35,190 nt of DNA from Bacillota bacterium (GTDB lineage Bacteria > Bacillota > Sulfobacillia > JAJYWN01 > JAJZPE01), in assembly GCA_036504675.1 (NCBI GenBank), contig DASXUT010000143.1, forward strand, positions 1 to 35,190, read 5' to 3'. Positions 1-7,431 of the stretch are shown one piece after another. Position 1 is the stretch's first letter; each line of letters opens with the position of its first letter. The notes under the pieces are model-generated. The model saw nothing but the letters and a program-made list of their open reading frames with translations, was not told where the DNA came from and searched no databases. The position numbers and the translations under genes were made by a program.

Positions 1-1210
1 CCGAGAAGAACAAGTCGAAGTAGCGAGTCAGGACGTGGACGACGAAGACCGACAGGCCGATATTGACCAGCCAACCGAGGCGTTGACGGATGCCGAGGAC
101 GATGACCCCGACCGTTCCGCCGAGGAGGAGGAGGTTGAAGAGGATGACCCGGGCCGCCGCTCCCGGAACGTCGGCCAAGATAGCGGCGACGCCGAGGACC
201 CCTAGGGCCGGCAGAAGGAAGACCCGCTCCGATCGCCCCGTCCGCCAGTAGGTCCAAGCGGCGATGGCCAGCCCGACGACCAGGATGACCTCCCCGGCGA
301 TCAGGTCGGGCGGGCCGACCAGGAACGGCGGTAGTGGCGGGCCGGGGGAGTACCCGACCCGTCCGAAGGCCAGGCAGTAGATCCCGCCCAGCCCGGCGAG
401 GGCTCCCGTCGAAAGGTAGGCCCGTGGGTCCCCCAGCCCGGCCAGACCAATCGGGGTCACCGCCAGACCGTACAGGAGGATCAGCCGACCGGCCGTCGGC
501 AGAGGGTTGAAGGATCCGGCCCCGTAGAGGTGAGCGGATACACCGATAAGGAACCAGAGGAGGAGTCCGGCCAGTACGGCCCATTCGACCATCCATGCCC
601 TCAAGCGACGGGCGGCGGGCAGCACCAGCAACAGGAGCATGGCCGGGTAAAGGACAGGATACGTGCCGGCCGCAGTCTGCGCGGAAATGGTCCAGATGGT
701 CAGGGTCGCGGCACTCAGGTAAAGGATGGGCTGGGAACTGGTCACCCAGGCGACCGGGAGCACCCCCGCGCCCCACACCAGGAAGCCGGTGGGCCACTGG
801 CTGTCGAAGTGGAAGACCTGAGCGATGAGCCAGATGCCGGCCCCGTAGAACAGCGCCCCCAGGAAGATCAGGGCCTGCCCCAGCCGGGGGTGGTCCTTCC
901 TCCGATAGGCCAGATGAAATCCCAGGCCGTAGGTGGCGGCGATGACGGCGAGGACAGAGGCCACCTTCACCCACGCCGCGATCTTCGGCCAGTTGGCGGA
1001 GAAGAAGAGGATCGTCCCGGCGGCCACCAGGGTGCGTCCCAGGAGACTGAGGATGAGGACCAGACGGTCTCGGCCGGCGGCGACCGGTTCCGGGTAGAGA
1101 CCAAGGATCGAACCACGTTGATCCTCGCTGATCAGTCCGCGGCCGACCCAGCCGGATGATTCATCACGGAGGGCCGAACTGAAGTCGCGGGGAAGACCGC
1201 CACTTGCCAT
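1..1210 (-). CDS. DUF2157 domain membrane protein (3' end outside window)
   Basis: Reading the minus strand from the ATG at 1210 gives an open frame of 403 codons to the window edge, so the C-terminus is missing. The first 40 residues are a soluble helical segment containing 'GWVGRGLISEDQ', followed by 'LFFSANWPKIAAWVKV' and a long series of hydrophobic helices. This order, a short cytoplasmic helix pair with a 'G.IS..Q' turn and then an 'ANW..I..W.K' membrane segment, is the signature of DUF2157 predicted membrane proteins. No enzymatic role is known for the family. An AAAGGA motif lies about 12 bases upstream of the ATG. The gene follows the ABC fusion gene on the same strand after about 110 bases and may be cotranscribed with it. 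Plus-strand open frames here are shadows. The family call is by motif memory, not by search. Confidence 0.8.
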   Translation of the reverse strand, partial: MASGGLPRDFSSALRDESSGWVGRGLISEDQRGSILGLYPEPVAAGRDRLVLILSLLGRTLVAAGTILFFSANWPKIAAWVKVASVLAVIAATYGLGFHLAYRRKDHPRLGQALIFLGALFYGAGIWLIAQVFHFDSQWPTGFLVWGAGVLPVAWVTSSQPILYLSAATLTIWTISAQTAAGTYPVLYPAMLLLLVLPAARRLRAWMVEWAVLAGLLLWFLIGVSAHLYGAGSFNPLPTAGRLILLYGLAVTPIGLAGLGDPRAYLSTGALAGLGGIYCLAFGRVGYSPGPPLPPFLVGPPDLIAGEVILVVGLAIAAWTYWRTGRSERVFLLPALGVLGVAAILADVPGAAARVILFNLLLLGGTVGVIVLGIRQRLGWLVNIGLSVFVVHVLTRYFDLFFS

Positions 1211-1321
1211 TCCCGGACACGTCCTTTCTCGCTTGAACCTGACGGATGGTCGCCCAGCAAGCCTACTGGTAGGAGGTTGGCGCTTTCCTCTTTCAGCGGG
1301 CGAGGTGGCAGGCCCTGGGGA

Positions 1322-2923
1322 TCAGCGGCCGCCCGAGGCCGCCCCCTTGCCCATTTGCCTCCTCTGGAAGAGGGAGACCCCGGCGGCGAAGTAGGCCGCC
1401 GACAGAAGGGCCAGGGCTCCCAATTCGTAGCTCACCCCGCCCAGCCCGGAGCCGTAGGTCAGGACCTTGTTGAGGGCGGCCACGGCGTGGGTCGGCGGGA
1501 GGAGGTCGAAAAGGCCGACGGTCCGGCCGGCCACGGTGAATACGGCGACCTTCGAGATGGGGAAGATCGAACCGGAAAAAAACATCAGCAGCATCAGCGG
1601 GAAGTTGGCGATGACGAAGGCCTCATTGCTCGTCCGCGAGAAGGCGGCGACGATCAGGCCGACACCGACCACCGAGATGGCGGTGACGGCACCTATGGCC
1701 ACGGCTACCCAGAGCGGGCCTTGGCTATGGAAGCCCACCGCCTTGGCGGCCGCCAGGGAGAGGACCACCGAGACGAGGCCGATCAGCACCTGAGCGCCGC
1801 TGATGCCGGCCAGGTACTGGAGGGAGGTCAGGCGGCTGAGGCGGAGGCGGTCGAGGGTTCCCGCCTCGCTCTCCCGGGCGATGCTCATGGACGCCGGGAA
1901 GATCAGCATGATCACGGAGAAGATGATCAGCCCCGGGGTGTAGGAATCGAGGTCGGTGGCCACACCGGAGGTGCCCAGGGCCTCTTCGGCGACCTGGACC
2001 GGCCGGAGCCAGCCGGTCGCCCCCTGGCAATAGGCATCGATGACCGCGTCGGCCAGGGGGGCGGCGATCAGGTACTGAGGGTTGGTCAGGTCACCGACCA
2101 GGGCCCTGACGACGAGGACCCCATCGGCCACGGTGACGTCCGAGCCGGGACCGAGGGCCCGCACGGCGGCCGCGGCCCGCTCGCCGGCCGAGCCGTCGCT
2201 CTGGAGGTCGACCTCGAGAACGTCGCCCTCGCCGGCCCGACGCTTGAGCTCCTCCGGCCGGTCGAGGACGAGGAGGCGACCGTGGTCGATGATCGCCACT
2301 CGGTCGGCCAGTCGGTCCGCTTCGTCCATGTTGTGGGTGGTGAGGATGATGGTCTTGCGGCGGCGCAGGGACCTGATGTAGTCGCGGACCATGACCCGAC
2401 TCTGTGGATCGAGCCCCGCCTCCGGTTCGTCGAGGACGACGAGAGGCGGGTCGTGGACGAGGGCCATGGCCAGGTTGAGCCGCCGCTGCATACCGCCGGA
2501 GAGGGTCCGCGCCAACCGGTCCCGCTTGTCGGCCAGGCCGAGGGCGTCCAAGAGGGTGGACGCCCTTCCGCGGCCCACCCGGGGCGGGACGTCGTACATC
2601 TCCGCGATCAAAATCAGCTGCTCGAGGCAGGTCAGCTTGCCCCACAGGACGACCTTCTGCGGACAGACCCCGACGAGTGACCGGACCTCCCGGGGAGCGG
2701 CGCCCGGGGCCGATCCGATGACCACCCGGCCCGCGTCTGGCCTGAGCATGCCGGCGATCAGGTTGATCGCCGTCGTCTTGCCGGCTCCGTTCGGGCCCAG
2801 GAGGCCGAAGACTTCTCCCGGCTGGACCTCGAAGGACAGGCCATCGACGGCGACGACGTCGCCAAAGCGCTTGGCCAACCCGTCGATGATCAGTTCGGGG
2901 GGAGGCGAGGCGAACCCGTCCAT
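1322..2923 (-). CDS. ABC-2 type exporter: ATPase fused to a truncated permease
   Basis: This 533-residue protein begins as a complete ABC ATPase: Walker A GPNGAGKTT at 43-51, signature LSGGMQ at 141-146, Walker B LVVLDEP at 161-167 and H-loop His197. Around residue 275 it passes directly into the second half of an ABC-2/DrrB-type permease: the end of the extracytoplasmic domain ('GDLTNPQYLIAA'), then about five membrane helices from residue 329 onward, ending in RRQMGKG. Normally these are two genes of about 310 and 370 residues. Here the ATPase's C-terminal tail and the permease's first helix with part of its external domain are both absent. Without that first helix, a cytoplasmic ATPase would lead straight into a segment that is normally outside the cell, so function is doubtful. 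The family suggests drug, lipid or peptide export. An in-frame deletion or a misassembly fits best (see findings). The start has only a modest upstream purine run. Confidence 0.8.
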   Translation of the reverse strand: MDGFASPPPELIIDGLAKRFGDVVAVDGLSFEVQPGEVFGLLGPNGAGKTTAINLIAGMLRPDAGRVVIGSAPGAAPREVRSLVGVCPQKVVLWGKLTCLEQLILIAEMYDVPPRVGRGRASTLLDALGLADKRDRLARTLSGGMQRRLNLAMALVHDPPLVVLDEPEAGLDPQSRVMVRDYIRSLRRRKTIILTTHNMDEADRLADRVAIIDHGRLLVLDRPEELKRRAGEGDVLEVDLQSDGSAGERAAAAVRALGPGSDVTVADGVLVVRALVGDLTNPQYLIAAPLADAVIDAYCQGATGWLRPVQVAEEALGTSGVATDLDSYTPGLIIFSVIMLIFPASMSIARESEAGTLDRLRLSRLTSLQYLAGISGAQVLIGLVSVVLSLAAAKAVGFHSQGPLWVAVAIGAVTAISVVGVGLIVAAFSRTSNEAFVIANFPLMLLMFFSGSIFPISKVAVFTVAGRTVGLFDLLPPTHAVAALNKVLTYGSGLGGVSYELGALALLSAAYFAAGVSLFQRRQMGKGAASGGR

Positions 2924-2982
2924 GGTCGACTCCTTTCCATTCCGGGGTGCCGGGGTTTCGGGAGGAATAGCCTTTCGGCCGG

Positions 2983-3075
2983 TGAACTGAGGCTGTCGGT
3001 GACCGGGGCAAGGTGTCCACAGGGACCTTCGACGCCCGAGGCCAGCATATCCTGCCGGGACTGATCGACCAGAAG
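2983..3075 (+). pseudogene. Possible remnant of an amidohydrolase N-terminus
   Basis: Between the divergent ABC gene and the GNAT gene, the frame opened after the stop at 2983-2985 reads 'GKVSTGTFDARGQHILPGLID'-like text, with residues DARGQHILPGLID at about 3031-3069. Metal-dependent amidohydrolases (dihydropyrimidinase, imidazolonepropionase and relatives) carry an 'iDA.G..vlPGlID.H.H' strand at this point. The expected HxH metal pair right after 'LID' is absent: the frame continues QKKLTEHQ and then runs into the GNAT gene in another frame. No start codon or other conserved block is visible. It could be a fossil of a deleted gene or a chance match in GC-rich DNA. I favour a fossil only weakly. 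Confidence 0.3.
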
Positions 3076-3139
3076 AAGCTGACCGAGCACCAGTGGGCGG
3101 TGCGGCCGGGGTCCATGCCCATCAGGGGGTACTCTCCGA

Positions 3140-3988
3140 ATGGTGACCGCGCTCAAGCCGTTCGAGTACGGCCGGGTCCTTGGTCTGTTCGAGCCGCTGG
3201 CCTACAACCTGGCCGTCCAGGCCATCGTCGGAGGGCGCGCGCCGGGGTCGGTCTACGCCGATTTCACCGACCGGCCATCGGTCGGCCTGATCTGGGATGG
3301 GAAGGCGATCCTCTTCCTGTCCGGAGAGCCCGAGGCCGGCGTGGAAAGCGGCTTTGGCGAGGTGCTCAGTGAGTCCGTCCTCCCCGAGGTGGCCGACCGC
3401 GGCCTGCTCCCCTGGCTCCGGGTGGTCTGCCCACCGGCCTGGGAAGGCCGTCTCGCCGAGGCGCTAGGGGCCGAGTCCATCGACCGGCGGATCCGCTACC
3501 ACTACTCCCTGCGCGAACTGCGGGTCGATCGGAGGAAGCTCCTCCCCGCGGACTGCCGGCCGATCGCGGTCGACCCCGACCTCTTCGCCGGCGCCGGCCC
3601 GCTCGGCCTGGACCGGTTGACGGCCGAGATCCTCGGCACCTGGGGGTCGCTCGAGACCTTCTTCGAATGGGGGTTCGGTCAGGCCCTCGTGGCTGAAAAC
3701 CGCCTGGTCAGCTGGTGCCTATCGGAGTACAATGCCCCGGACGAGTGCGAGCTGGGCGTCGAGACCGTCCGCGACCGGCGGCGGGTCGGCCTGGCCACCA
3801 TCGCCACGGCGGCCTGCGTCGATTACGCCCTGGAGCGAGGGGTCAGCCCGAAGTGGCACTGCTGGCCGGAGAACGCCGGGTCGGTCGGGGTGGCCCGGGC
3901 GGTCGGCTTCATTGAGGACCTGACCTATCAAGTCTACTTGCCGAAATGGGCCGAATTCGACTCGCGATTGGCCGCCCGCGGCTTCTGA
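3140..3988 (+). CDS. GNAT-family N-acetyltransferase (282 aa)
   Basis: A probable cytoplasmic acyl-CoA-dependent acetyltransferase of unknown substrate. The C-terminal third carries the GNAT fold: 'CELGVETVRDRRRVGLATIATAACVDYALERG' matches the strand-4 and acetyl-CoA pyrophosphate-loop region ('RRxGLA'), and 'WHCWPENAGSVGVARAVGF' matches the final strand and helix, where Asn and the aliphatic run contact CoA. The roughly 170-residue N-terminal part is divergent, as in the long GNAT_acetyltran type of Bacillota rather than the short single-domain type. The ATG at 3140 follows an AGGGGGT site by nine bases. The gene diverges from the ABC fusion gene and precedes the selenoprotein gene by 180 bases, with no terminator seen between, so cotranscription is possible. 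The substrate cannot be inferred from context. Confidence 0.8.
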   Translation: MVTALKPFEYGRVLGLFEPLAYNLAVQAIVGGRAPGSVYADFTDRPSVGLIWDGKAILFLSGEPEAGVESGFGEVLSESVLPEVADRGLLPWLRVVCPPAWEGRLAEALGAESIDRRIRYHYSLRELRVDRRKLLPADCRPIAVDPDLFAGAGPLGLDRLTAEILGTWGSLETFFEWGFGQALVAENRLVSWCLSEYNAPDECELGVETVRDRRRVGLATIATAACVDYALERGVSPKWHCWPENAGSVGVARAVGFIEDLTYQVYLPKWAEFDSRLAARGF

Positions 3989-4170
3989 CGGGTGATCAAG
4001 ACTCTCCGAAGGTCTGGCCGTCAGATTGGGAAGAATAGTACAGAGCTTCGATTTCAGCCTTTCCGTTCGACAGCGGGAGGAGGCTGGGGTCGGGCGGTAG
4101 AATCCTGCCGCATACCAAGAACGGTCGGACCCGGGAGGACGGGTCGGGCCGACGAAGAGAGGGCGAGGGC

Positions 4171-4407
4171 ATGCCGACCGACAAGAAGGTCACCGTCTAC
4201 ACCACCCCGACGTGAGGGTCGTGCGTCAAGGCGAAAGAGTTTCTTTCGCACAAGGGAATCGCCTACGTTGAGAAGGACGTGGCCAGTGACATGGCCGCGG
4301 CCAAGGAACTGATGTCCAAGGGCTTCCGTTACGTTCCCGTCATCTACGTCGATGACGAGGTCGTCGCCGGCTTTGACCGGGCTAAGCTGGACAAGCTGCT
4401 GGGCTGA
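4171..4407 (+). CDS. Selenocysteine-containing glutaredoxin/NrdH-like protein (in-frame TGA at codon 15)
   Basis: Starting at ATG 4171, the frame meets TGA at 4213-4215 and then stays open to a second TGA at 4405-4407. Read through with selenocysteine (U), it is a 78-residue thioredoxin-fold protein: strand 'KVTVYTTPT', active site U15-G16-S17-C18, the cis-proline segment 'YVPVIYVDDEVVAGFD' (Pro56), and the C-terminal helix 'RAKLDKLLG'. That is the complete small glutaredoxin/NrdH layout and normal length, with U exactly where the first catalytic Cys of CxxC belongs. Such proteins reduce disulfides or serve peroxidases and reductases in the cytoplasm. A SECIS-like hairpin lies 3' of the UGA, and a strong terminator follows the stop codon. 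The start is preceded by GAGAGGGCGAGGGC. Conventional ORF calling would miss it. The alternative, a nonsense mutation of a Cys codon, is much less likely given the hairpin. Confidence 0.88.
4231..4249 (+). promoter_or_regulatory. Bacterial SECIS-like hairpin
   Basis: GCGAAAG (4231-4237) and CTTTCGC (4243-4249) form a perfect seven-pair stem around the five-base loop AGTTT. The loop lies 22 bases after the UGA codon and has G as its second base. Bacterial SECIS elements are stem-loops inside the coding region, with the apical loop roughly 16-37 bases after the UGA and a G among the first two loop bases, bound by SelB. All these conditions are met. A competing GTGCG/CGCAC pairing exists around it. 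Confidence 0.75.
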
Positions 4408-4433
4408 GGACCGGCCCGAAGTCAGGGGAATCT

Positions 4434-4464
4434 CCGATAGCAGGCCGTCAAGGCCTGCTATCGG
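4434..4464 (+). terminator. Hairpin terminator after the selenoprotein gene
   Basis: A perfect 13-pair stem (CCGATAGCAGGCC and its complement) closes on the loop GTCAA, 27 bases after the stop codon. The following bases, CATCTATTCC, are only modestly T-rich, so it is either a weak intrinsic terminator or a 3' stability hairpin. Confidence 0.7.
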
Positions 4465-4568
4465 CATCTATTCCCCAATCTTAACCGGGCGGCCGGGAAC
4501 AAAAACCACTCCGCCGACGCCAAAAGAGGTGAGAAGAGTGGGTCATCACCACACGGAGGTGCGGAGCA

Positions 4569-5294
4569 ATGAAAGAGCCTATCTATCAATGGCTGACCAT
4601 CGGCCTCTTGGCCGTCCTGCTGATCCTGGTCGGCCTCGGCGGGAGAATCGCGCCGGCCACACCCAAGCCTGAACATCCGTTGTCCGTGGCCGGGCAGGCC
4701 ATCCTCGACGCCGTCCCCGACCAGGCCGAGATCCAACTCGGGCTCAACCTGAGGGCGGCCACGGCCCAGGAGGCGCAGAAACAAGGGGCGGACAAGATGG
4801 ACGCGGTGGTCAAGGCCCTCAAGACCGCCGGGATCAAGACCGAGGACATCCAGACCAAGTACGTCTCGTTGAACCCGGCCTACGATTACACCCAGAACGG
4901 TCAGAAGTTCCTCGGCTATGATCTGAACAACGTCGTCAGCTTCAAGACCGGAGACTTCGCCGGCATGGGCGGGATCATCGACAAGGCCGTCGCCGCCGGG
5001 GCCAATCGCGTCGACAGCCTTCAGTTCAAGGTCAAAGACAAGAGCAAGTTCAACGCTCAGGCCATCGACCAGGCTATCGCCGACGCCAGGGCCAAGGCCG
5101 AGGCGGCCGCGAAGACCCTGGGAACGAAGATCGTCGGGGTCAAGTCGGTCAGCATCCAGGATCAGAACTACGTCCCCGGTCCGGTCTACCGCGACATGGC
5201 CATGAAGCAGGCCGGCGCCGCCGCCAGCACGCCGATTGAGCCGGGACAGGTGCAACTCCAGGTGACGGTGGCGGTCGAATTTATCGTCAAGTGA
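4569..5294 (+). CDS. SIMPL-domain (DUF541) envelope protein
   Basis: A 241-residue protein with one N-terminal hydrophobic segment (about residues 8-25), acting as an uncleaved anchor or signal, followed by a SIMPL/DUF541 domain. Typical features are the opening 'LSVAGQAILDAVPDQAEIQLGL', the 'ALKTAGIKTEDIQTKYVSLNPAYDY' block and the 'AIADARAKAEAAAKTLGTKIVGVKSVSI' helix-strand near the end. Family members are periplasmic or surface proteins linked to oxidative-stress protection and protein interaction, with no proven enzymatic activity. The ATG at 4569 has a clear GGAGGT nine bases upstream. It stands alone between the terminator at 4434-4464 and the riboswitch promoter at 5324. Proximity to a thiol-redox selenoprotein could hint at a shared stress role, but that is only inference. 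Confidence 0.85.
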   Translation: MKEPIYQWLTIGLLAVLLILVGLGGRIAPATPKPEHPLSVAGQAILDAVPDQAEIQLGLNLRAATAQEAQKQGADKMDAVVKALKTAGIKTEDIQTKYVSLNPAYDYTQNGQKFLGYDLNNVVSFKTGDFAGMGGIIDKAVAAGANRVDSLQFKVKDKSKFNAQAIDQAIADARAKAEAAAKTLGTKIVGVKSVSIQDQNYVPGPVYRDMAMKQAGAAASTPIEPGQVQLQVTVAVEFIVK

Positions 5295-5323
5295 ATCATG
5301 CTGGGCAGTGAATCGTACGGCAA

Positions 5324-5353
5324 TTGACCATCGCCCGCGAACCGTGGTACAAT
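5324..5353 (+). promoter_or_regulatory. Sigma-A-type promoter for the FMN riboswitch transcript
   Basis: TTGACC (5324-5329) and TACAAT (5348-5353) are separated by 18 bases. Transcription would start around 5360, just before the first conserved riboswitch helix at about 5371. Both boxes are one base from consensus. Confidence 0.8.
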
Positions 5354-5370
5354 TTGATCAAACCACATAG

Positions 5371-5562
5371 CGGGACCTTCGGGGCAAGGTGAGAGCGCCC
5401 CGGCCGCGCGCGGCAATCGCCGCGACGGTCAAAGCGCTCAATTCCTGATCGGCGGTAAGGCCTGAAGAAGGCCGAGCCCGCGAGCCGCCCACTGGGGCGG
5501 CAGATCCGGTGAAAAGCCGGGGCCGACGGTAAAGTCCGGATGGAAGAGGGTCAGCGGTCCTT
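5371..5562 (+). ncRNA. FMN riboswitch (RFN element)
   Basis: The hallmark RFN blocks appear in order: CTTCGGGGCAAGGTGAG (about 5378-5394), GATCGGCGGTAAGGCC (about 5448-5463), GCCCGCGAGCC (about 5475-5485), CAGATCCGGTGAAAAGCC (about 5502-5519) and GGGGCCGACGGTAAAGTCC (about 5519-5537), followed by GGATGGAAGAGG. The closing P1 helix can form between GGACC near 5373-5377 and GGTCC at 5556-5560. FMN binding turns off riboflavin synthesis or uptake genes in Bacillota. The gene directly downstream is a RibU-like transporter, and a strong intrinsic terminator between them indicates control by transcription attenuation. The P2/P3 region, about 5395-5445, is longer than the minimum, as is common. Confidence 0.95.
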
Positions 5563-5573
5563 GACTGGCGAGT

Positions 5574-5593
5574 CGCGGGATGATCATCCCGCG
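5574..5593 (+). promoter_or_regulatory. Perfect 20-base palindrome in the riboswitch expression platform
   Basis: Ten bases (CGCGGGATGA) are followed immediately by their exact complement, between the RFN core and the terminator. As RNA it can make only a tight hairpin with a tetraloop-sized turn. It may be part of the antiterminator/terminator switch or a pause hairpin. Confidence 0.5.
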
Positions 5594-5617
5594 GTCGCGC
5601 GCAAGCACGTTGACGGA

Positions 5618-5651
5618 AAAGCCCCGGGGGAATCTCCCCGGGGCTTTGTTC
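5618..5651 (+). terminator. Riboswitch-controlled intrinsic terminator
   Basis: AAAGCCCCGGGG (5618-5629) and CCCCGGGGCTTT (5636-5647) form a perfect 12-pair stem with a six-base loop, followed by GTTCGTTC. It lies between the FMN aptamer and the ribU-like start, the position expected of the off-state terminator. Confidence 0.9.
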
Positions 5652-5696
5652 GTTCAGGCGTCCGCGGGTCCCGTGAGAAAACGGAGGGTCAATGGA

Positions 5697-6242
5697 ATGG
5701 CTGGGACGACCAACAGGACTCGTTTCTTCGTCAGGATCGGCATTCTCATCGCGATGGGTCTCGTTCTGCGCTACCACCTACTGCAAGTGTCGATCTTCCC
5801 GCCGGCTGACTTCCTCAAGTACGACCCGGCCGACATCCCGGCCCTGCTGGCCGGCTTCGCCATGGGACCCCTGGCCGGCTTCATCGTCGAGATCGGCAAG
5901 AACCTCTTGGCCATGGCCGTGGGGATGGCCCCCGGCGGGATCGTCGGGGAAGCCGCCAATACCCTGGCCGGCGGGGTCTACGTGATCGTCGCTTCAATCA
6001 TCTACTGGCGGCGAAAGACCCGGGCGCAGGCGGTCGGCTCGATGGTCGTGGCGACGGCGGCCGCCGCGCTGATCATGGCCATCGCCAACTACTACATCTT
6101 CCTGCCCCTCTGGGGCATTCCCATGAGCCAACTCAAGCACTACGCGATCAGCTTCATCCTGCCCTTCAACCTTCTGAAGTTCGCCATCTCCTCGGTCCTG
6201 ACGTTCCTCCTCTACAAGCGGGTGAGACACTACTTGGGGTGA
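5697..6242 (+). CDS. ribU: ECF transporter substrate-binding protein, riboflavin-type (RibU-like)
   Basis: A 181-residue integral membrane protein with about six hydrophobic helices. The segment 'PADFLKYDPADIPALLAGFAMGPLAGFIVEIGKNLL' is very close to the conserved 'FLKLDFSDIPALI..F.LGPLAG..IE..KN' stretch of RibU/YpaA proteins, which capture riboflavin outside the cell and work with the shared ECF module (EcfA, EcfA', EcfT). The FMN riboswitch and attenuator directly upstream independently support riboflavin or FMN-precursor as the substrate. Two ATGs lie close together, at 5692 and 5697. Only 5697 is in the right frame, with ACGGAGGG about seven bases before it. A terminator follows. The window does carry an ECF ATPase and T component, but these sit in a nickel operon, so the general ECF module for this protein is probably encoded elsewhere. 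Confidence 0.92.
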   Translation: MAGTTNRTRFFVRIGILIAMGLVLRYHLLQVSIFPPADFLKYDPADIPALLAGFAMGPLAGFIVEIGKNLLAMAVGMAPGGIVGEAANTLAGGVYVIVASIIYWRRKTRAQAVGSMVVATAAAALIMAIANYYIFLPLWGIPMSQLKHYAISFILPFNLLKFAISSVLTFLLYKRVRHYLG

Positions 6243-6299
6243 GACCTCGAATTCCGGACCAGGCTTCGAACGACCCCACCGATCAGCGTCAGCCAACGG

Positions 6300-6326
6300 G
6301 CGCCGGCCATGACAGGCCGGCGCTTT
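6300..6326 (+). terminator. Intrinsic terminator after ribU
   Basis: GCGCCGGCC (6300-6308) pairs perfectly with GGCCGGCGC (6315-6323) around a six-base loop and is followed by TTTGCC. It closes the riboflavin transport unit. Confidence 0.75.
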
Positions 6327-6447
6327 GCCGTACCCTCTTCGCGCCTGGCCCTTCGTGCCGCCCCGGGGAGGATTCCGACGCCGCCAGAACGAATGCGTAA
6401 TTCTGGAAACGCGCCTTAGCCGGCCGACCTTGGGGGAGGAAGCAGCG

Positions 6448-7383
6448 GTGTCAGCATTACTCGAGGCCCTCGAAAAACTTGGAATCCCATCTCGAGACCG
6501 AAACGAGCTTCCCGACTCCGGCCGGACCTTTCCGGACGGGGCCCATTACCGGATCGAGATCGCCGGAGTGGAGGGGGTCCCGGCCCTCGAAGCCCTCATC
6601 GATGAAAGCCTCAAACGGAACACGCCGGTCCACCGGGTCATCGCCACCGTCGGAGGGGCCACCCTCCTTACCCAGAGCGAGCTCAGGGATTTCGCCCAGC
6701 TGGCCCACGAGGCCAAGATCCAGGTCGTCATGGGACCCGCGCCGGTGCGCGGTTGGGACCTCGGTCGGCAGGTGGTAACCTCCGAGGGCTTGGTCTCCGG
6801 TTATCGCCTGCGGGGCTCCGACGGCCTGGCCACCTGGCTCAGGGACGTCGAGCGCTGCCTGGAGGCGGGGATCCGGGGCTTTTTGGTCGTCGACGAGGGG
6901 ATGATCTGGGTCCTCAACGAGATGAAGAAGGCCGGCGCGTTGCCCGAAGAAGTCGTCCTCAAGTGCTCGGTCTTTGCCGGCCACGGCAACGCCGCTGGGG
7001 CCAAGGTCATCGAGCACCTAGGGGCCGACTCCTTCAACCCCCTGGCCGACCTGCCCCTGGCGATGCTGGCCTCGATCCGCTCGGCCATCACCATCCCGAT
7101 GGACGTCTACCTCTACATCGTCGACGCCATGGGCGGGTTCAACCGTTTCTGGGAGGGGGCCGAGATCGCCCGCGTCTGCGCCCCAGTCTACTTCAAGATC
7201 GAACCGGGCCTGTCCGAGGCCGGCCTCTACAAGCCCTGGGTAGCGCCGGATTTCCACAGCTTCTGGTGCCGGGAGAAGGTCAAGCACGCGGCGATCATCA
7301 ACGAACTGGTGCAAAGGGTCAATCCGGCCATCATGGGTTCCGGATCGGGGCCGGCCGATCTCACCCTGCCCAAGCCCCAGTAG
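6448..7383 (+). CDS. Conserved protein, probable U32-peptidase-like TIM barrel
   Basis: A 311-residue soluble protein whose exact function I do not recognise. The alternating strand-helix pattern with barrel-like blocks ('HRVIATVGGATLLTQSELRDFAQLAHEAKIQVVMGP', 'GIRGFLVVDEGMIWVLNEMKKAG', 'IPMDVYLYIVDAMGGFNRFWEGAEIARVCAPVYFKIEPG') resembles the large Bacillota group loosely annotated as U32 family peptidase or hypothetical. No protease nucleophile can be pointed to. The GTG at 6448 has GGGGGAGGA directly upstream at ideal spacing, and the conserved text begins right after it, so longer upstream starts are unlikely. It sits 48 bases before the amino-acid dehydrogenase gene, probably in one operon, which hints at a role in amino-acid or peptide catabolism. 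That role is inference from context only. Confidence 0.6.
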   Translation: MSALLEALEKLGIPSRDRNELPDSGRTFPDGAHYRIEIAGVEGVPALEALIDESLKRNTPVHRVIATVGGATLLTQSELRDFAQLAHEAKIQVVMGPAPVRGWDLGRQVVTSEGLVSGYRLRGSDGLATWLRDVERCLEAGIRGFLVVDEGMIWVLNEMKKAGALPEEVVLKCSVFAGHGNAAGAKVIEHLGADSFNPLADLPLAMLASIRSAITIPMDVYLYIVDAMGGFNRFWEGAEIARVCAPVYFKIEPGLSEAGLYKPWVAPDFHSFWCREKVKHAAIINELVQRVNPAIMGSGSGPADLTLPKPQ

Positions 7384-7431
7384 GTCGGTCACTCAATTCA
7401 CCGGCACAACCACCGGGAAGGAGGGGCGACC

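Noticed and set aside
530-1159. Plus-strand open frame at the window start
   Set aside because: Its translation is Gly/Gln/Asp/Arg-rich without motifs. The minus strand here encodes a clear DUF2157 membrane protein.
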